A stretch of DNA of 5,733 bases from Thermomicrobiaceae bacterium (GTDB taxonomy: Bacteria; Chloroflexota; Chloroflexia; Thermomicrobiales; Thermomicrobiaceae): positions 1 through 5,733 of the forward strand of contig SKTL01000402.1 of assembly GCA_007122555.1 (NCBI GenBank), in the 5' to 3' direction. The notes beneath the pieces are model-generated. The model made no database searches, was not told the DNA's origin, and was given only the letters and a program-made list of their open reading frames with translations. Positions 4,370 to 5,733 of this stretch are shown here, piece after piece. Positions within the stretch are counted from its first letter, which is position 1. Each line of letters begins with the position of its first letter. Position numbers and translations under genes: made by a program.

Positions 4370-5733
4370 TCAGTCCGCAACAGATTCGCTCACCTGCAGC
4401 AGAGAGGGATCCTCGTTCAGTCGTTTGACAAACCGGCGCACCAGCTCCGGATGAAACTGCGTGCCGGCGCAGCGTTCGAGCTCCGTCATCGCCGCGTCAA
4501 TCGAACGCCGTCGCTGATAGGTTCGCTCGGACGTCATGGTGTCGAACGCGTCAGCCACACAGATGATGCTAGCGGCGATCGGGATTTCATCAGCCTTCAG
4601 TCGGGACGGGTACCCGCGCCCATCCTGCGCCTCGTGATGATGACGGACCATAGGAACGAGATCTTCCAGCGCGGGGTGACGTTGCAGAATCCTGGCTCCG
4701 CGATCCGGATGCGTCTTGATCAGCGCAAACTCTTCGTCGGTCAGCCTGCCCGGCTTCTGGAGGATGCGATCCGGAATCCCGAGTTTTCCGATATCATGCA
4801 ACAGACCGGCCAGCTCAATCCGTTCAACAACCTCCGCGGGCTGCTCCATCAGCTCCGCCAGAAGCTTGCTGTAGAACGCAACATGCCGGGAATGCTCCAT
4901 CGTCATGGGGTCTTTGGCGTCAACAACCGCCGCGAGGACCTCTGTCGAAGCCCGGTACAGCTCGCGATTGTGCTGTTCCAGCGTTGTCCGATCGAGCGCG
5001 GCGCTGGCCAGTCCGGCGAACAGAAGAAACGTCTCGAACTCGACGGTCGTAAATCGATCTCGCCCCGCTCGATCCATGAAGACGATCCCGATGATTTCGT
5101 CCTCAACGATCAACGGACTGACCATCGCGCTTTCGCCAACATCCCGATAGTACGATCGTTCCCGGCGGTCACCGTACACGGAGCTCTCCCGGAGATCAGC
5201 CTGGTTATCGATGATCGGTAGGCGGAGACGCGCTGATTCCCCGCACAACCCTTCATCAATCGGAAAAAAGTCCCTGCCGGGGCCTTCCACACCGTTGCGG
5301 CGGTACATCTGGGTGTGCAACATCTGCCGTTGCATATCCAAATCCGCGATAATCAACTGGTCGCACGGGATTATCCGCTCCAGTTCGTCGGCAATTGTGC
5401 GAACCAGTTCGTTGATATCAGGCTGGGCGTGCAACGCTTCGGAGACACGCAACAATGCCTCGTGGTTGCGCTTGATCTGATGCTGCTCCATCGCGTCGCC
5501 GACCCGCTGAGCGATAATCCGTCCCAGCTCAATCTCACTTTCTCGAAACGCAGCGTCTTCGTTCCGAGAAAAGAAAATCATCATTCCGGGGGCGCGATCC
5601 TGCTGGTACAGCGGGATCGCAAGCACGTGCCTCACGCCGAGCTGCTCCAGGAAATCCCGCAGGAACCGATGCTCATCCCAGATTCTCGATATCGGAAACG
5701 AGAACTCTTGGTTGGACACCAGCACGTGTTCCA
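4370..5733 (-). CDS. Tandem-GAF HD-GYP domain protein, predicted cyclic di-GMP phosphodiesterase (5' end missing)
   Basis: The frame is open to the window edge; a GTG at 5725 is in frame but falls within a GAF domain, so the real start is probably outside. Counting from that GTG (451 residues), about 1-80 are the second half of one GAF domain and about 90-248 are a complete second GAF domain (FPIDEGLCGESARLRLPIID, then SAMVSPLIVEDEIIGIVFMD). About 255-440 are an HD-GYP domain. Its metal and catalytic motifs are intact: His278 (MEHSRH), HDIGK (His310/Asp311), HPDRG (His339), HHExxDGxGYP (His363, His364, Asp368, GYP 371-373) and ADAFDTMTSERTYQ (Asp392). Active HD-GYP proteins hydrolyse cyclic di-GMP in the cytoplasm, while GAF domains bind small ligands or mediate dimerisation. 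No membrane segment is visible. It is 91 bp upstream of the recombinase gene and may share a transcript with it. The call is firm; the sensed ligand is unknown. Confidence 0.92.
   Translation of the reverse strand, partial: EHVLVSNQEFSFPISRIWDEHRFLRDFLEQLGVRHVLAIPLYQQDRAPGMMIFFSRNEDAAFRESEIELGRIIAQRVGDAMEQHQIKRNHEALLRVSEALHAQPDINELVRTIADELERIIPCDQLIIADLDMQRQMLHTQMYRRNGVEGPGRDFFPIDEGLCGESARLRLPIIDNQADLRESSVYGDRRERSYYRDVGESAMVSPLIVEDEIIGIVFMDRAGRDRFTTVEFETFLLFAGLASAALDRTTLEQHNRELYRASTEVLAAVVDAKDPMTMEHSRHVAFYSKLLAELMEQPAEVVERIELAGLLHDIGKLGIPDRILQKPGRLTDEEFALIKTHPDRGARILQRHPALEDLVPMVRHHHEAQDGRGYPSRLKADEIPIAASIICVADAFDTMTSERTYQRRRSIDAAMTELERCAGTQFHPELVRRFVKRLNEDPSLLQVSESVAD

Noticed and set aside
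4265..5221. Plus-strand open frame of 318 codons
   Set aside because: It is an antisense shadow of the HD-GYP gene, whose intact motifs settle the strand. The product has no domain-like features.

Overview
The window carries five protein-coding genes or gene fragments plus one likely small membrane-peptide gene, on about 58-60% G+C DNA (estimated by eye) with G/C-rich third codon positions. No rRNA, tRNA, CRISPR array or insertion sequence was seen. The mix of an FtsB/DivIC-type coiled-coil protein, a fused APH-like/P-loop kinase and a tandem-GAF HD-GYP protein fits a free-living, GC-rich bacterium. The style of the proteins suggests Chloroflexota (Thermomicrobia-like), but that is an impression from memory and not proven here.

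Layout, left to right. Bases 1-342 (+) hold the 3' part of an FtsB/DivIC-like septum protein gene whose N-terminus is cut off by the window edge. Bases 343-793 are about 450 bp without a credible gene; they hold three copies of the 8-mer ACGTTCAC (one inverted) and an inverted repeat just before the next gene. Bases 794-1246 (+) encode a MarR-family repressor. It converges on, and overlaps by 4 bp (a shared CTAG), a 51-codon minus-strand gene (1243-1398) with a strong Shine-Dalgarno and one hydrophobic segment. A perfect 10-bp hairpin lies inside the end of that small gene. Bases 1600-3216 (+) encode a 538-residue fusion of an aminoglycoside-phosphotransferase-like kinase domain and a P-loop kinase domain.

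The right half is on the minus strand. A tyrosine recombinase (3262-4278) converges on the kinase gene, and a GC-rich hairpin at 3250-3277 spans the recombinase stop codon. Upstream of it is a tandem-GAF HD-GYP protein (4370 to beyond 5733), predicted to degrade cyclic di-GMP. Its N-terminus is off the window.

The genes do not form an obvious single pathway. Two observations stand out. First, the recombinase keeps R180, R271, a lysine-rich beta-hairpin and Y307, but has Gln and Leu where the two active-site His positions normally lie, and no mobile-element context is visible. Second, the 91-bp leader between the HD-GYP gene and the recombinase gene contains a CCCCTC that can pair with the recombinase Shine-Dalgarno (GAGGGG), with an exact TATAAT hexamer between the two. 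Readthrough transcripts could therefore mask the ribosome site while a transcript from the local promoter would leave it free. This is a hypothesis from sequence only.
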